DNA from: Lachnospiraceae bacterium AM48-27BH
GTDB taxonomy: Bacteria; Bacillota; Clostridia; Lachnospirales; Lachnospiraceae
NCBI GenBank assembly: GCA_003478355.1
Contig: QUFC01000023.1
Span: forward strand, 1 to 59,355
Direction of reading: 5' to 3'
DNA length: 59,355 nucleotides
Below, piece after piece: positions 36,924 to 45,769 of this stretch. The position numbers and the translations under genes are program-made. Position 1 is the first letter of the stretch; each line of letters begins with the position of its first letter. The notes under the pieces are model-generated. The model searched no databases. It was not told where the DNA came from and saw nothing but the letters and a program-made list of their open reading frames with translations.

Positions 36924-37343
36924 CTAAAACCAATTCGCCTTTTGATTTCTAAATTGAGGAGTATCGCTTTCTTGATAAGGATTGTAGGTATTACGGTTAC
37001 ACCCAAACTCTTTTAATGATTTTATTTTATTGTCCTCTGTCCATTCAATCAAAGAAATACCGTCAAATTCCTCTATATCCCCATTGTTCATTCCATTTTT
37101 GAAATACCACTCTACAATCGTTTGATTTTCTTTATGGAAAAATTGCTTGATTTCCCAAACTACCACCTTTCCACGGGTATTCCACTCCTGAAACCAATGT
37201 TTTACTGTTTTACGATTGCTATACTGGGGACACCGACTTTCTGTATAGAGTACATCTTCCGCAAAAATATCATCAATGCCCATATCTTTCTGATAAAGCC
37301 ACATATCAAACCACAGTCGGATTATTTTTTCTCGTTCATTCAT
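36924..37343 (-). CDS. NTF2-like (SnoaL-type) protein
   Basis: 139 residues. The pattern EKIIRLWFDMW, DIFAEDVLYTES, HWFQEWNTRG and the FDGISLIEW strand fits a nuclear transport factor 2-like fold. Such small cone-shaped domains may bind ligands or act as enzymes; no catalytic assignment is possible. The chosen start follows GAGGTG; an upstream ATG at 37373 overlaps the histidine kinase stop by four bases and is possible. Confidence 0.7.
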   Translation of the reverse strand: MNEREKIIRLWFDMWLYQKDMGIDDIFAEDVLYTESRCPQYSNRKTVKHWFQEWNTRGKVVVWEIKQFFHKENQTIVEWYFKNGMNNGDIEEFDGISLIEWTEDNKIKSLKEFGCNRNTYNPYQESDTPQFRNQKANWF

Positions 37344-37369
37344 AATAGAAACACCTCGCTTGTTTACTT

Positions 37370-38401
37370 TCATTTTGTAGGCAGCATAATGGAAAATTCC
37401 GAACCCTTGCCCGGCTCCGAAACCACTTTGACATAGCCGCCCTGCCGCATTACAATCTCGCGGGCCAGATACAGGCCAATGCCCACGCCCTGCTGTTCGT
37501 GTACTTCTTCCTCACGATAGAAGCGCCGGAAGATGGCAGCCTGATTGCTTTCGGAAATGCCCTTGCCGGTGTCGGTCACTTTGATCTCCACATACATTTC
37601 CCACAGCACCACCGACACAGCGATTTTCCCGCCTGCCGGGGTGTACTTCACCGCATTGTCCAGCAGGTTAAAGAGGGCTTCCGATGTCCACTTGCTGTCA
37701 TGGGAAACGGTCAAATCCTCCGGGCAGTCCACGGACACGGCGATTTCCTTTTTCTCCGCCGCATACACGATCCCACTCATGGCCTGCGCCACAGTATCAA
37801 AAAGACGGCCCAGCTTCTTATCCAACTGGATCACGCCTGTTTCCAGTCGGGAGGTTTTCACAAGGGCCTGAAAGAGAAAGTCCAGCTTATCCGTCTGGCT
37901 GCGGATTCCCCGGATAAAGTCGGTGCGCTCCGCCTCGATCATGGGCTTTTCCAGCAGGGTGTCCGTCGCCATTTTCAGATTGCTTACCGGCGTTTTCACC
38001 TGATGGGAAATATCCGATACAAGGGTCTGTAACTCCTGCCGTTCCTCGTCCACCCGGCGGCGGTTCTCCTGCATGATCTGGTAAAGCCTTGCCAGCCGGT
38101 GTCCGATTCTGGCAAGCTGGGTTTCGCTGTCCTCTGGCCGCTGGGGCGCTTCATTCCCGGCGATCATGTGGTCTAAGGTCTGGCACAGGTCAGCGGTAAA
38201 CTGCGACAGCCGCTTTCCAAACGCCTGCGTCAGTACAAAAATCCCCACAAGGGCGCACAGCAGCAGCGTCCCGCCTGTCAGCAGCACCGCAATCTGTTTT
38301 GTCACAAGAAACAGGGCTATGGTGATCCCGGACATGGAGAGGACAAGCTCCATTGCCACCCGGCCAAACAGCCGCTTTACCGAGAGGTTTTGAAACTTCA
38401 T
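37370..38401 (-). CDS. Sensor histidine kinase
   Basis: 343 residues with two membrane segments (about 15-35 and 38-60) and almost no outside loop, so it probably senses within the membrane or through the transporter. The phosphorylation site is ISHQVKTP (His133). ATP-binding motifs are LLDNAVKYTP, DTGKGISE and GVGIGLYLAREI. The start overlaps the response regulator stop (ATGA). Such short-loop kinases commonly pair with FtsX-type ABC transporters. Confidence 0.92.
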   Translation of the reverse strand: MKFQNLSVKRLFGRVAMELVLSMSGITIALFLVTKQIAVLLTGGTLLLCALVGIFVLTQAFGKRLSQFTADLCQTLDHMIAGNEAPQRPEDSETQLARIGHRLARLYQIMQENRRRVDEERQELQTLVSDISHQVKTPVSNLKMATDTLLEKPMIEAERTDFIRGIRSQTDKLDFLFQALVKTSRLETGVIQLDKKLGRLFDTVAQAMSGIVYAAEKKEIAVSVDCPEDLTVSHDSKWTSEALFNLLDNAVKYTPAGGKIAVSVVLWEMYVEIKVTDTGKGISESNQAAIFRRFYREEEVHEQQGVGIGLYLAREIVMRQGGYVKVVSEPGKGSEFSIMLPTK

Positions 38402-39090
38402 TTTGCCTCGCCTCCCGTCCATTGATAGCCCATGCCGTAAACAGTCTTGATGTAGGGTGCGCCGCCGTCAGATTCAATCTTGCTGCGAATCCGGCTGATG
38501 GAGGTTGTCAGGGTGTGTTCGTCTACAAACCTCTCGTCTATATCCCACAGCTTTTCCAAAAGCTGCCCACGGGTCAGCACTTGCCGGGGATTTTTGCGGA
38601 ACAGGTTCAGCATTTTATACTCCATCGGGGATAGGGTCAGGGGCTTGCCGTTTAGGGAAGCCGTCTGCTCCGAGAAGTCCAGAAACAGCCGCCCGTCGTC
38701 GTAAATGTCCTTGGCCGGTTTGTGGTGTTCCAGCATAGCGAACATGGCTTTGATTTTTCGCTGCAAGGCCCCGATCACAAAGGGCTTTGTGATGTAGTCC
38801 ACCGCGCCCACCTCATAGCCCCGTATCTGGTCGCTCTCCTGATCGTTGGCGGTCAGGAATATTACGATGGTGTCCGGGTGCTGGGGCTTTATCAGCTTGC
38901 ACAGCTCAAAACCGTTCCCATCTGGCAGGTTAATGTCCAACAGCACTAAATCAAATTCCCGCTGGCGGATGGCTTCGGCTGCGGTTCTGGCATTTAGAGT
39001 AGAAGTCACGCCGTAGCCGTCTGCGGTCAGGTTATAGGCTAACATCTTATTCAAAAAACTGTCGTCCTCGACAATTAAAATCTGCTTCAT
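38398..39090 (-). CDS. OmpR-family response regulator
   Basis: 230 residues. Receiver domain with acidic pocket EDD (8-10), phospho-acceptor Asp52 (LLDINLPDG), LTAND and the KPF lysine near residue 102. The C-terminal winged helix is of the Trans_reg_C type (LTRGQLLEKLWDIDE, then HTLTTSISRIRSKIE). Start at 39090. It likely binds the sites at 39131-39152 and 36790-36866 and so controls itself and the ABC operon. Confidence 0.93.
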   Translation of the reverse strand: MKQILIVEDDSFLNKMLAYNLTADGYGVTSTLNARTAAEAIRQREFDLVLLDINLPDGNGFELCKLIKPQHPDTIVIFLTANDQESDQIRGYEVGAVDYITKPFVIGALQRKIKAMFAMLEHHKPAKDIYDDGRLFLDFSEQTASLNGKPLTLSPMEYKMLNLFRKNPRQVLTRGQLLEKLWDIDERFVDEHTLTTSISRIRSKIESDGGAPYIKTVYGMGYQWTGGEAK

Positions 39091-39130
39091 ATCCTCACTT
39101 CCTTTGCTTTTTGCAGATAGTATAACAGGC

Positions 39131-39152
39131 AAATGTCCGAGAATTGTTACAA
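39131..39152 (-). promoter_or_regulatory. Motif upstream of the response regulator
   Basis: AAATGTCCGAG is followed directly by AATTGTTACAA, 40 bases upstream of the start at 39090. The order matches the site at 36790-36812. TTGTTACAA is itself nearly palindromic. Confidence 0.55.
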
Positions 39153-39183
39153 GGACAAATATATTTATCATATTACAGCTTTT

Positions 39184-40293
39184 TTATGTGTACTGCAATT
39201 TTATAAAAGAAAGGACAGCAGTATCATCAAATTGCTGTCCTTGCGGTTTATTATAGCTGGTAGTGTATAAGCGTGGGTTCATCATATTTGGTGTGGTATC
39301 TTTAACTATGGGAAACTCCCCGTTCATTTCCTGATATGCCGGATTGATCTGTACTGCTTCTGTCCCGCGAAAGCCCGGATTTCCATTCCATAAGAAATGA
39401 TGGATCACCTTCCACTGGCCTTCCTGTTCCAGTTCTACTGCCAAGCCGTCAAGCTGCAACTGCCCATCCCTGCCCCGCAGCGAATCATCGCTTTGATTCA
39501 GCAGAACCTGTCTGGCATTTTTGCACGCCAGAATATCTTCTTTCTTTAAGTCATGCAAGATATCTTCCGGAAAACCAAGGGATAACAGATGTGCTTTGGT
39601 TTCTTCACATGCCGGATCCTGGGTTTCATTTGCAGTTGTCCACTCCATATGATAAGCACCAAAACATGTATAGCTGACGAACAGACCTGCCGCAGTCAGA
39701 ATTGCTGCTCCTGCTGCACATCTACTGTCTGAAATCCGCACCGAATGTTCTTCCAGTACATATCCGGCCTCTTCCAGTTTTTCTGCTATATTCTTTAACT
39801 CTACAAGGATTCCAATGTATGCAGCAACGATTACAAAACCAAGGATCCAGCCCTCATATTCCTGAATCGCAAGCACCGTCACCACCGCATACCAGATGAT
39901 GATATGGAGCAGAACTTCACTTTTTATTTTTTCATCACGCTGTTCCAACTCCTCACGCATTCCAAGGAAAAGACAAATCATCAGCACGACCGGCAGGATT
40001 CCGCCACAGAAATCAATTCCTTTCCATGCGTACAAAGCATAGATTTTCTCCCGTTCGAGCACACTTCCAAGCACAATTGTCACAATGGTAATCACAACTT
40101 CGAGCGCGGCGCCTGCATATCCGGCTTTCAGCCAGCGGTTTTCTGATCTCAGTTTTCGAAATCCTGTAAACAGCAAAAGGGCGCCAATGAAGGGGAGAAT
40201 CTGATTGAGAAAGAGAAATTTCAATGTAATCCCAAAGAGACCCATTCCAATCAGAATCTTCTCATACGTCTGTTTCCAGAAACTCTCTTCCAT
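39184..40293 (-). CDS. Polytopic membrane protein with C-terminal soluble domain, unknown
   Basis: 369 residues: about six hydrophobic segments in the first 180, a further one near 195-210, then a soluble domain. The latter has the motif LLSLGFPEDILHDLKKEDIL seen in some uncharacterised Lachnospiraceae membrane proteins. I cannot assign a function. It is the last gene of a run of four same-strand genes (42914 to 39184) with gaps of 30-75 bases, probably one operon. Confidence 0.65.
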   Translation of the reverse strand: MEESFWKQTYEKILIGMGLFGITLKFLFLNQILPFIGALLLFTGFRKLRSENRWLKAGYAGAALEVVITIVTIVLGSVLEREKIYALYAWKGIDFCGGILPVVLMICLFLGMREELEQRDEKIKSEVLLHIIIWYAVVTVLAIQEYEGWILGFVIVAAYIGILVELKNIAEKLEEAGYVLEEHSVRISDSRCAAGAAILTAAGLFVSYTCFGAYHMEWTTANETQDPACEETKAHLLSLGFPEDILHDLKKEDILACKNARQVLLNQSDDSLRGRDGQLQLDGLAVELEQEGQWKVIHHFLWNGNPGFRGTEAVQINPAYQEMNGEFPIVKDTTPNMMNPRLYTTSYNKPQGQQFDDTAVLSFIKLQYT

Positions 40294-40349
40294 GTAATCG
40301 CCCCCTTTTCACACCGTTCCTGCTGCCAATACCATGCGAGCTGCTTTTC

Positions 40350-40592
40350 TTATGAATTTCCGCCATTTTTCTTCCAATAAACAATTGCTGCTACAGCCAA
40401 CAATACAATTCCGATCAGAATCAGTATGATAGAGAAATCACCATTCAGTTTTCCGGCAACAAACACAGCGGTAGGACCGTCTGCGCCTCCAATGACAGTA
40501 ACCGCTGTTTGTCCTTTCAGCTTCATCACAGCACCAGAAATAACCAGTACTATTCCGACCATACAGCTTCCGATTCCGAATACTTTTTTCAT
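40350..40592 (-). CDS. Small membrane protein resembling a piece of OadB-type decarboxylase
   Basis: 80 residues, two membrane segments. The loop between them reads VIGGADGPTAVFVAGKL, close to the GGADGPT signature of the beta subunit of sodium-translocating decarboxylases, but the protein is far shorter than that subunit (over 350 residues). It is therefore either a separate small family or a domain relic. Ribosome site GGAG precedes the start. It lies between the DUF2812 and polytopic membrane protein genes. Confidence 0.65.
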   Translation of the reverse strand: MKKVFGIGSCMVGIVLVISGAVMKLKGQTAVTVIGGADGPTAVFVAGKLNGDFSIILILIGIVLLAVAAIVYWKKNGGNS

Positions 40593-40621
40593 GAATATAA
40601 TCTCCTTTGCACCATTTGCAT

Positions 40622-41935
40622 TTACTCTGTTTGCCCCTGATAAAAAACGTCTACCGCTTCTTTCATGTCGGTAAAATTCATACCACCGCCATAATCCAGC
40701 ACAACCAGACGATTTCTGTCTTTTAATATCACTTCATCAAGAGTCGGCTCATCCTGATAGAAATTTTCTTCCGAAACAGGCTCAGCCCCATCTTTGCGGA
40801 CCATGTACCGGCACCAGGACACTTCTGTCCCCTCGGGAAGTTCCCCCAGCTCTGCCGGAAGTTCCAGTTCCATCTGATCCCACCACTTTGTCATATCCTT
40901 TGGATAGCATTTGCTGGTTTTCGCAATGATCCAGGAAATGGGACTGGTATATACGGTAACGCCTACTGACTTTCCAGAACTGCTCATCTGAACATCATTT
41001 GCCTGATAGCTAGCGAATACCGTATGTTTTCTCCCGGTATCCGGTTCATCTGCTCCCAGAAAGTGAGTTGCTGCCGCATTACACAAGGAAATCAGAATCA
41101 TGCAAAGCACACCAACGCCAACCGCATATGACATCCAGTCATCCCGGGCATTTCCGTTGCCGTTATTTCTGAGCAGGTTCCTTACAAACAGGGAAATCAC
41201 TACAATGAGAATGGAAGAAAGCATGGTTCCGGCCAGGGCTCTCATGGAAGAAGAAAATGCCAGCGCCAGAACTGCCAGAATCAGGATTTCATCTAATAGA
41301 ATGATACGCTTTTTAAAGCTTACCTTCCGCTGCAGATTCATTCTCGGAAACGGCCTGCCTTCTTTTATAGCCATTGTATTCCCACAGTTCCATCGAAACA
41401 GCCGCGCATAGGTTACCGTCCAGGAAATGCAGATTCCAAGCAGCAGAGGATTTAGCATAAGCGCCACGGGATCCGCAAACATTTTTCCCGGATTCTGCAG
41501 ATTGCTGTATAACGACCACAAACTTAATACTACCAGTACAGGATAGGAAATTTTCGCAGACCCGTTCCAGGAAAGAGCTTTCTGAATCAGGAACTGCCTC
41601 TCTTCCGTCATATCTCCGGTCAGCTTCACGCTTTCATCGGTGCTATAAAATATCTGCCAGTAAGTTCCGCTGCATTGAAAATCCCATCCTGCTTTCTGGC
41701 ACTCCTTGCGAAACTGTTCTGCCTTCCAGCTGTCCGCGCCGGTAAGGGAAGAGCTTCCCGGAACCAGAAGCGCCGCGTATCTTCTTTTTTCCGGCTGTGC
41801 CCTGTAAAATTTCATGACAGAACCGCCGACGTTTTCCAGGAACCAGCCCTGCAGCGCCATTTCTTCCAGATATTGCTGAAATGCATCTGCTTCCCATAAA
41901 TTGAACGTCCACCAGATCCGTTTTTTCTGCTTCAT
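40622..41935 (-). CDS. DUF2812 membrane protein
   Basis: 437 residues. The N-terminal 110 residues match DUF2812 (EEMALQGWFLENVGGSVMKF and YRAQPEKRRY). Several membrane spans follow in the middle (about 130-310) and a soluble C-terminal domain ends the protein. DUF2812 proteins often accompany PadR-type regulators, but none is seen here. Function unknown. Part of the four-gene operon with the lipoprotein upstream. Confidence 0.72.
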   Translation of the reverse strand: MKQKKRIWWTFNLWEADAFQQYLEEMALQGWFLENVGGSVMKFYRAQPEKRRYAALLVPGSSSLTGADSWKAEQFRKECQKAGWDFQCSGTYWQIFYSTDESVKLTGDMTEERQFLIQKALSWNGSAKISYPVLVVLSLWSLYSNLQNPGKMFADPVALMLNPLLLGICISWTVTYARLFRWNCGNTMAIKEGRPFPRMNLQRKVSFKKRIILLDEILILAVLALAFSSSMRALAGTMLSSILIVVISLFVRNLLRNNGNGNARDDWMSYAVGVGVLCMILISLCNAAATHFLGADEPDTGRKHTVFASYQANDVQMSSSGKSVGVTVYTSPISWIIAKTSKCYPKDMTKWWDQMELELPAELGELPEGTEVSWCRYMVRKDGAEPVSEENFYQDEPTLDEVILKDRNRLVVLDYGGGMNFTDMKEAVDVFYQGQTE

Positions 41936-42008
41936 ATGGTCATCTCTTTTCCGGGACAGCTATGCCGAAATACTCCATGCAGGAATTTATCTATGTACTT
42001 CATCCGCA

Positions 42009-42914
42009 TCAGAATGCGAACGGAAATTCCAGTTCTTTCCCAACGGTGAAAGCAGAGTTACCAGTCACTTCCGTAACATGAAAACTTGCCCCCTTCCACC
42101 CGTCAATATGAATGATTCCCCGTACATTTCCATCATCCGATGCGAAGGCCAGTTCTCCATTTCCATGATCCGTAAAGGTTCCTCTTGTTTCTCCTGTCCG
42201 GTATACCGAAATGACCGCTTCATTCTCTCCGTTCAATCCCTCCCTGGTTACCAATGCGCTATATACATTTCCTGTCCCCTGATTATCAACAAACAGGCCG
42301 TATTTGTTTGATCTGTCCGGCAGCATGAAATCTTCTCCTTTTATCCCAGCCAGCTTACTGGCAAGAACACAGGCTCTGTTTTTCGTAATTTCTTCCAGAA
42401 AAGAATTCTGAAGGAGAGGATAAATGCTGCCATTTTCTTCGCTGCTTCCGATACTCAGCAATGTTGCTTCTTCCTTCATGGCTACCCAGTTTCTCTGTTC
42501 TGCAAGAACGCTCTCCTTTGTCTTCTGGTCAGCCAAATTCATAAATCTGCTCCAGAGATTATTGAGCTCCGTATCCCAGATCACATAAAACCATCTGGAA
42601 GATGCATTCATTTCTCCCTGCGTTTCTGCTTTCTCTGCCAATGGAGTAAACTTCTGAATGATCGTATCGATCTGTTCCAGCTCTTTCTGCAGAGATTCCG
42701 ACTTCGATACCACATCTTCAATATCCGCTTTGATCTCTTCCGAATAATCATGCGTGAAATCCACCTCTCCTGATGCATCTGCTTTCTCTGCCAGAATTTC
42801 GGTTTCAAGTACCTGCCACACTGCCGATTCCTGCGTTCCCACATTTCTGCTGCAGCCACTCATAAGGCCAGCTGCAATTCCTGCTGCCAACAAGATGCAA
42901 ATCCATTTTCTCAT
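42009..42914 (-). CDS. Lipoprotein with LprI-like (DUF1311) domain
   Basis: 301 residues from 42914; the N-terminus MRKWICILLAAGIAAG ends in a lipobox Leu-Met-Ser-Gly-Cys. The central part (about residues 70-180) with ELNNLWSRFMNLADQKTKES and LAEQRNWVAMKEEA resembles the lysozyme-inhibitor LprI N-terminal/DUF1311 type. The C-terminal third is beta-rich. It is surface-anchored and the first gene of the operon that runs to 39184. Confidence 0.7.
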   Translation of the reverse strand: MRKWICILLAAGIAAGLMSGCSRNVGTQESAVWQVLETEILAEKADASGEVDFTHDYSEEIKADIEDVVSKSESLQKELEQIDTIIQKFTPLAEKAETQGEMNASSRWFYVIWDTELNNLWSRFMNLADQKTKESVLAEQRNWVAMKEEATLLSIGSSEENGSIYPLLQNSFLEEITKNRACVLASKLAGIKGEDFMLPDRSNKYGLFVDNQGTGNVYSALVTREGLNGENEAVISVYRTGETRGTFTDHGNGELAFASDDGNVRGIIHIDGWKGASFHVTEVTGNSAFTVGKELEFPFAF

Positions 42915-43160
42915 AAATTTCCCCACTTCTCTTTCCATGAACAATTACAGATATAGCCAGCAATACTCTTTCTGCCATTATTATAGATAGGATTATCCTG
43001 TCTGACAAGAACAATGGGCTTACCATTTTCTTACATATTTTGATTGAATAATATAAGATTGATGAAAGCAGATTGACAATGCATAAAGGATTCTATATCA
43101 TTAAAGATACATTAGATATTCTCTTTTTTACCAAACAGGGAAGGACGGTGCAAACGAAAA

Positions 43161-43346
43161 ATGGCATTTGGTTTTATATCAACTTATCTCGGTGGTATTC
43201 TCATTCAGGCTATTGTAAATATTTTTGTCTATGCTCCGGCAATCATTGTGGCGCTGTACTTGTATGATCGATTTATAAAAAAAATAGCATTAATAAAAGA
43301 GCTGTTTTCTCGACAGCTCTCAGACTGTAGACAAAGTGGTGTTTGA
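43161..43346 (+). CDS. Possible small membrane protein
   Basis: 61 residues with one long hydrophobic stretch (about 5-35). A purine-rich site AAGGACGG lies 11 bases before the start, which is a little far. Its last dozen codons run into the hairpins at 43298-43380, so the end may be altered. The upstream 245 bases hold no other gene. Confidence 0.35.
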   Translation: MAFGFISTYLGGILIQAIVNIFVYAPAIIVALYLYDRFIKKIALIKELFSRQLSDCRQSGV

Positions 43347-43380
43347 CTATTAGGTCAAGCACCACTTTGTCTACAGTCTG
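43298..43380. repeat. Two adjacent hairpins, second with 27-bp arms
   Basis: First AGAGCTG/CAGCTCT (43298-43320), then arms at 43321-43347 and 43354-43380 that pair over 27 bases with a single G-T wobble and a six-base loop. The long stem is more than a terminator needs and has no T-run. It could be a MITE-like relic, a folded repeat or a bidirectional terminator between the convergent genes. Confidence 0.7.
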
Positions 43381-43395
43381 AGCCACCGACAATTG

Positions 43396-44085
43396 TCAGT
43401 GGTTATATTTATGGATATGCTTAAGACGTATAAGGTAAGTACAAACATATCCCAGGACTATAAATAAAATGCTCACAAACAGATAATCTATAAGTGACCA
43501 CACTACCAGTTGCGAAAAATCAACGAATACAAATTGTGTCCTCAAAAATAGATATAATCCGATTTTGTTTTTTATAAAAGTATAAAGACCGCAGATTGCT
43601 AACAACACTATTATCATTCGCAAACTCCAAGTCCTGATTTTAGAGGTTTGCTGTGTAGTAGTGATTTTTCGGAATACTTCCATTATCCTATTGCCGTGCA
43701 TACCGGCGTGGAAGCTCATTAGCACCAATCCCCAATAGGAAGCCAGTAGATGCACTGTCCTTGCTGTGGCTGCTCCACCAAGATGCAGAAAACGAAATAC
43801 ATAACGGGATAGAATCATGCCGCTGATTGGCAAAGCCAGCATAATAACCACCAGTGCCAAGTCTATCGCTGTTCCTAAAATACGGAGTGGTGTGTACTTT
43901 CCACGCAGCAGATGTTTCCACCATGCAACATTCAAAATATGATGGGCAACGAAAAGTAGAGACATTCCAATGCCGAGATATTCATGGGCGGTTTCTCCCA
44001 CCAGAGAATATGCCTTCAGCAAAGGCAAAAGCAGAACCATTCCACTGTCTACGGCAATTCTCAACTTTTTATTCAATAAATCCAT
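43396..44085 (-). CDS. DUF4405/cytochrome b-like membrane protein
   Basis: 229 residues with about six membrane segments. Conserved His residues (AHEYLGIGMSLLFVAHHILN, TVHLLASYWGLVLMSFHAGMH) are placed as haem ligands in the DUF4405 (flavinylation-associated cytochrome) family. It likely passes electrons across the membrane. The neighbouring flavodoxin pseudogene overlaps its 5' end by 17 bases, so the two formed a redox pair. Confidence 0.78.
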   Translation of the reverse strand: MDLLNKKLRIAVDSGMVLLLPLLKAYSLVGETAHEYLGIGMSLLFVAHHILNVAWWKHLLRGKYTPLRILGTAIDLALVVIMLALPISGMILSRYVFRFLHLGGAATARTVHLLASYWGLVLMSFHAGMHGNRIMEVFRKITTTQQTSKIRTWSLRMIIVLLAICGLYTFIKNKIGLYLFLRTQFVFVDFSQLVVWSLIDYLFVSILFIVLGYVCTYLIRLKHIHKYNH

Positions 44086-44806
44086 CCTCTCTGAGCCAGT
44101 CCGTCACATTGTTTCTGGCTGTATCACGGTCATTCTGGGCAGTCGTGCCGGGAATTGCGAAACCGTCTTTCATTTTGCCTTCTGTAATATCGGCAATCGT
44201 AGATTCCGTATTGGAAAGCCCACTGCCGCCGTGGGTGCAAAACGGAACAATGGTCTTGCCCGACAGATTATATCTCTCCAAAAAATTGTAAATGATCATT
44301 GGCATATCGCCCCACCAGTTGGGATAGCCGATAAAAAGCGTGTCATAATTATCCATATTGTCCACCGTGTCAGCAATTTTCGGGCGGGAATTGTCTGCCA
44401 TTTCCTGTCTGGATACATCCAGAAGCCCCTGATAGGTGGTCGGATATGGTGTTTCCGGTTTGATTTCAAATAAATCGGCTCCTGTTTACTCCGTAATCAT
44501 GCGAGCGATAATGCTGGTGTTTCCTTCCTCTACTACACCAACACCGTACTGCTCACCGTCAAGAGAAAAATAAGCTACTAACATATTGCTGCCTCCTTCT
44601 ATTTTTTCAGATTGTGCGGTGTCATCCGCTTGTAAAGTGTTCTGCTGCGTACTGTTTGCCGGAACTGCTGGTTCCGTTTGTATATCCCTATTATTAGATG
44701 TCCTTGTTTCACCTTCTGAAACAATTTCTGCCGAAGAACTATTTCCGCAAGCTGTGAGTGCCAATACCATAATACTCGATAGAATAAATATCAAAAATCG
44801 TTTCAT
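44069..44806 (-). pseudogene. Flavodoxin-like lipoprotein with an in-frame stop
   Basis: From 44806 the protein has a signal peptide and lipobox (LALTACG), a low-complexity linker and the flavodoxin start MLVAYFSLDGEQYGVGV. TAA at 44486-44488 interrupts it after MITE; the same frame then continues TGADLFEIKPETPYPTTYQG to 44069, with YDTLFIGYPNWWGDMP and PFCTHGGSGLSN. A single C-to-T change (CAA to TAA) explains the stop. Intact relatives would reduce partners with FMN. Confidence 0.88.
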
Positions 44807-44816
44807 AGTGTCTCCT

Positions 44817-44983
44817 TTACCAATCGCCCAGGCGCTCATTTTTATCCAAAGAAGCAATTTGTTCCATTTCATCCAGTGTAAGTTCAAAATCAATAATATC
44901 AAAATTTTCCTGAATATGCTTTTCGTTATGAGAGCCTGGAATTGCAATGTGTCCATCCTGCAAATGCCATCTCAAAATCACTC
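44817..44983 (-). pseudogene. Aldo/keto reductase, C-terminal fragment
   Basis: Frame reads VILRWHLQDGHIAIPGSHNE and ends LDKNERLGDW. The cofactor-binding IPGS and the following acidic helices are those of the C-terminal part of NADPH-dependent aldo/keto reductases. Everything upstream is missing; the sequence abuts a DUF2325 fragment on the other strand. Confidence 0.8.
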
Positions 44984-45361
44984 ACGACTCTGCGAGAATT
45001 TGTTTACAACAGCACTGAGGACGCTTCTCCTACTGTAAATATTCCGATTTCAGAAATGAAAAAAGCAATTGCAGCGAAACGGATCACGATTGTGGGTGGT
45101 AATGAAAACTGGGTTAAAAAGCTTCGACAGGAGTTCCCAAACTGGAAATTTGTCAGCGCATCCGTATCAAGCACCGTAGATAATATGTCCTTCTTAAAGG
45201 CAGAACGGGTTATCCTCTTTACGGATACACTTGGCCACAGCAATTATTATAAATTCATGCAAACAATCCAATCCCACCATATTCCTTTCAGCTTTTTGCA
45301 TGGCGTTAATATTGAGCGGAACATCGTTCAAATTTATGACGATATATTTGAAAAAAGATAG
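44984..45361 (+). pseudogene. DUF2325 protein, C-terminal fragment
   Basis: The frame has ITIVGGNENWVKKLRQEFPN, then FTDTLGHSNYYKFM, matching DUF2325 domains (small Cys/nucleotide-related domain of unknown role). No start or N-terminal domain is present; the 5' part was replaced at the junction with the aldo/keto reductase fragment. The break point near 44984 marks a past rearrangement. Confidence 0.75.
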
Positions 45362-45769
45362 GAATAATTGCAAAAACGCTTTCTCAGCACTGTGTCTAAA
45401 TTTTGACCTAAAAAAGCTCCTCCTGTAAAGGAAGAGCTTTCTTAGGTTAATGAGTACACACTTATGCGTATTCTATGATGTCAGAATTGTGTACTTGTTA
45501 ATTATTATACAATACTTTGCCCGATATGACCAGCGCAAAACCTACATTTTACATTATCAATTCTTATAGCCGATAACCCATTTATTAGATTATTTCTTCA
45601 CGATATACCAAAGGCTCTTTCCCTTTAATATAGTACTGAGAAAGAGCCTTCTAAATGATTGCATACACATAATTTTTTGTGCCTTTCGACGGGGAGCAAA
45701 ATGCCTATACAAGATTATTATAGAATACTTTCTGGCAAAGAACCACTATAAATTTCCATGTACTCCCTT
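45362..45769. other. Gene-free stretch with two terminator-like hairpins
   Basis: Hairpins at 45413-45440 (AAAGCTC...GAGCTTT, followed by TCTTAG) and 45611-45650 (AAGGCTCTTT/AAAGAGCCTT) are the only structures noticed. They would end transcription from the DUF2325 fragment and from the hydrolase relic. Confidence 0.6.
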
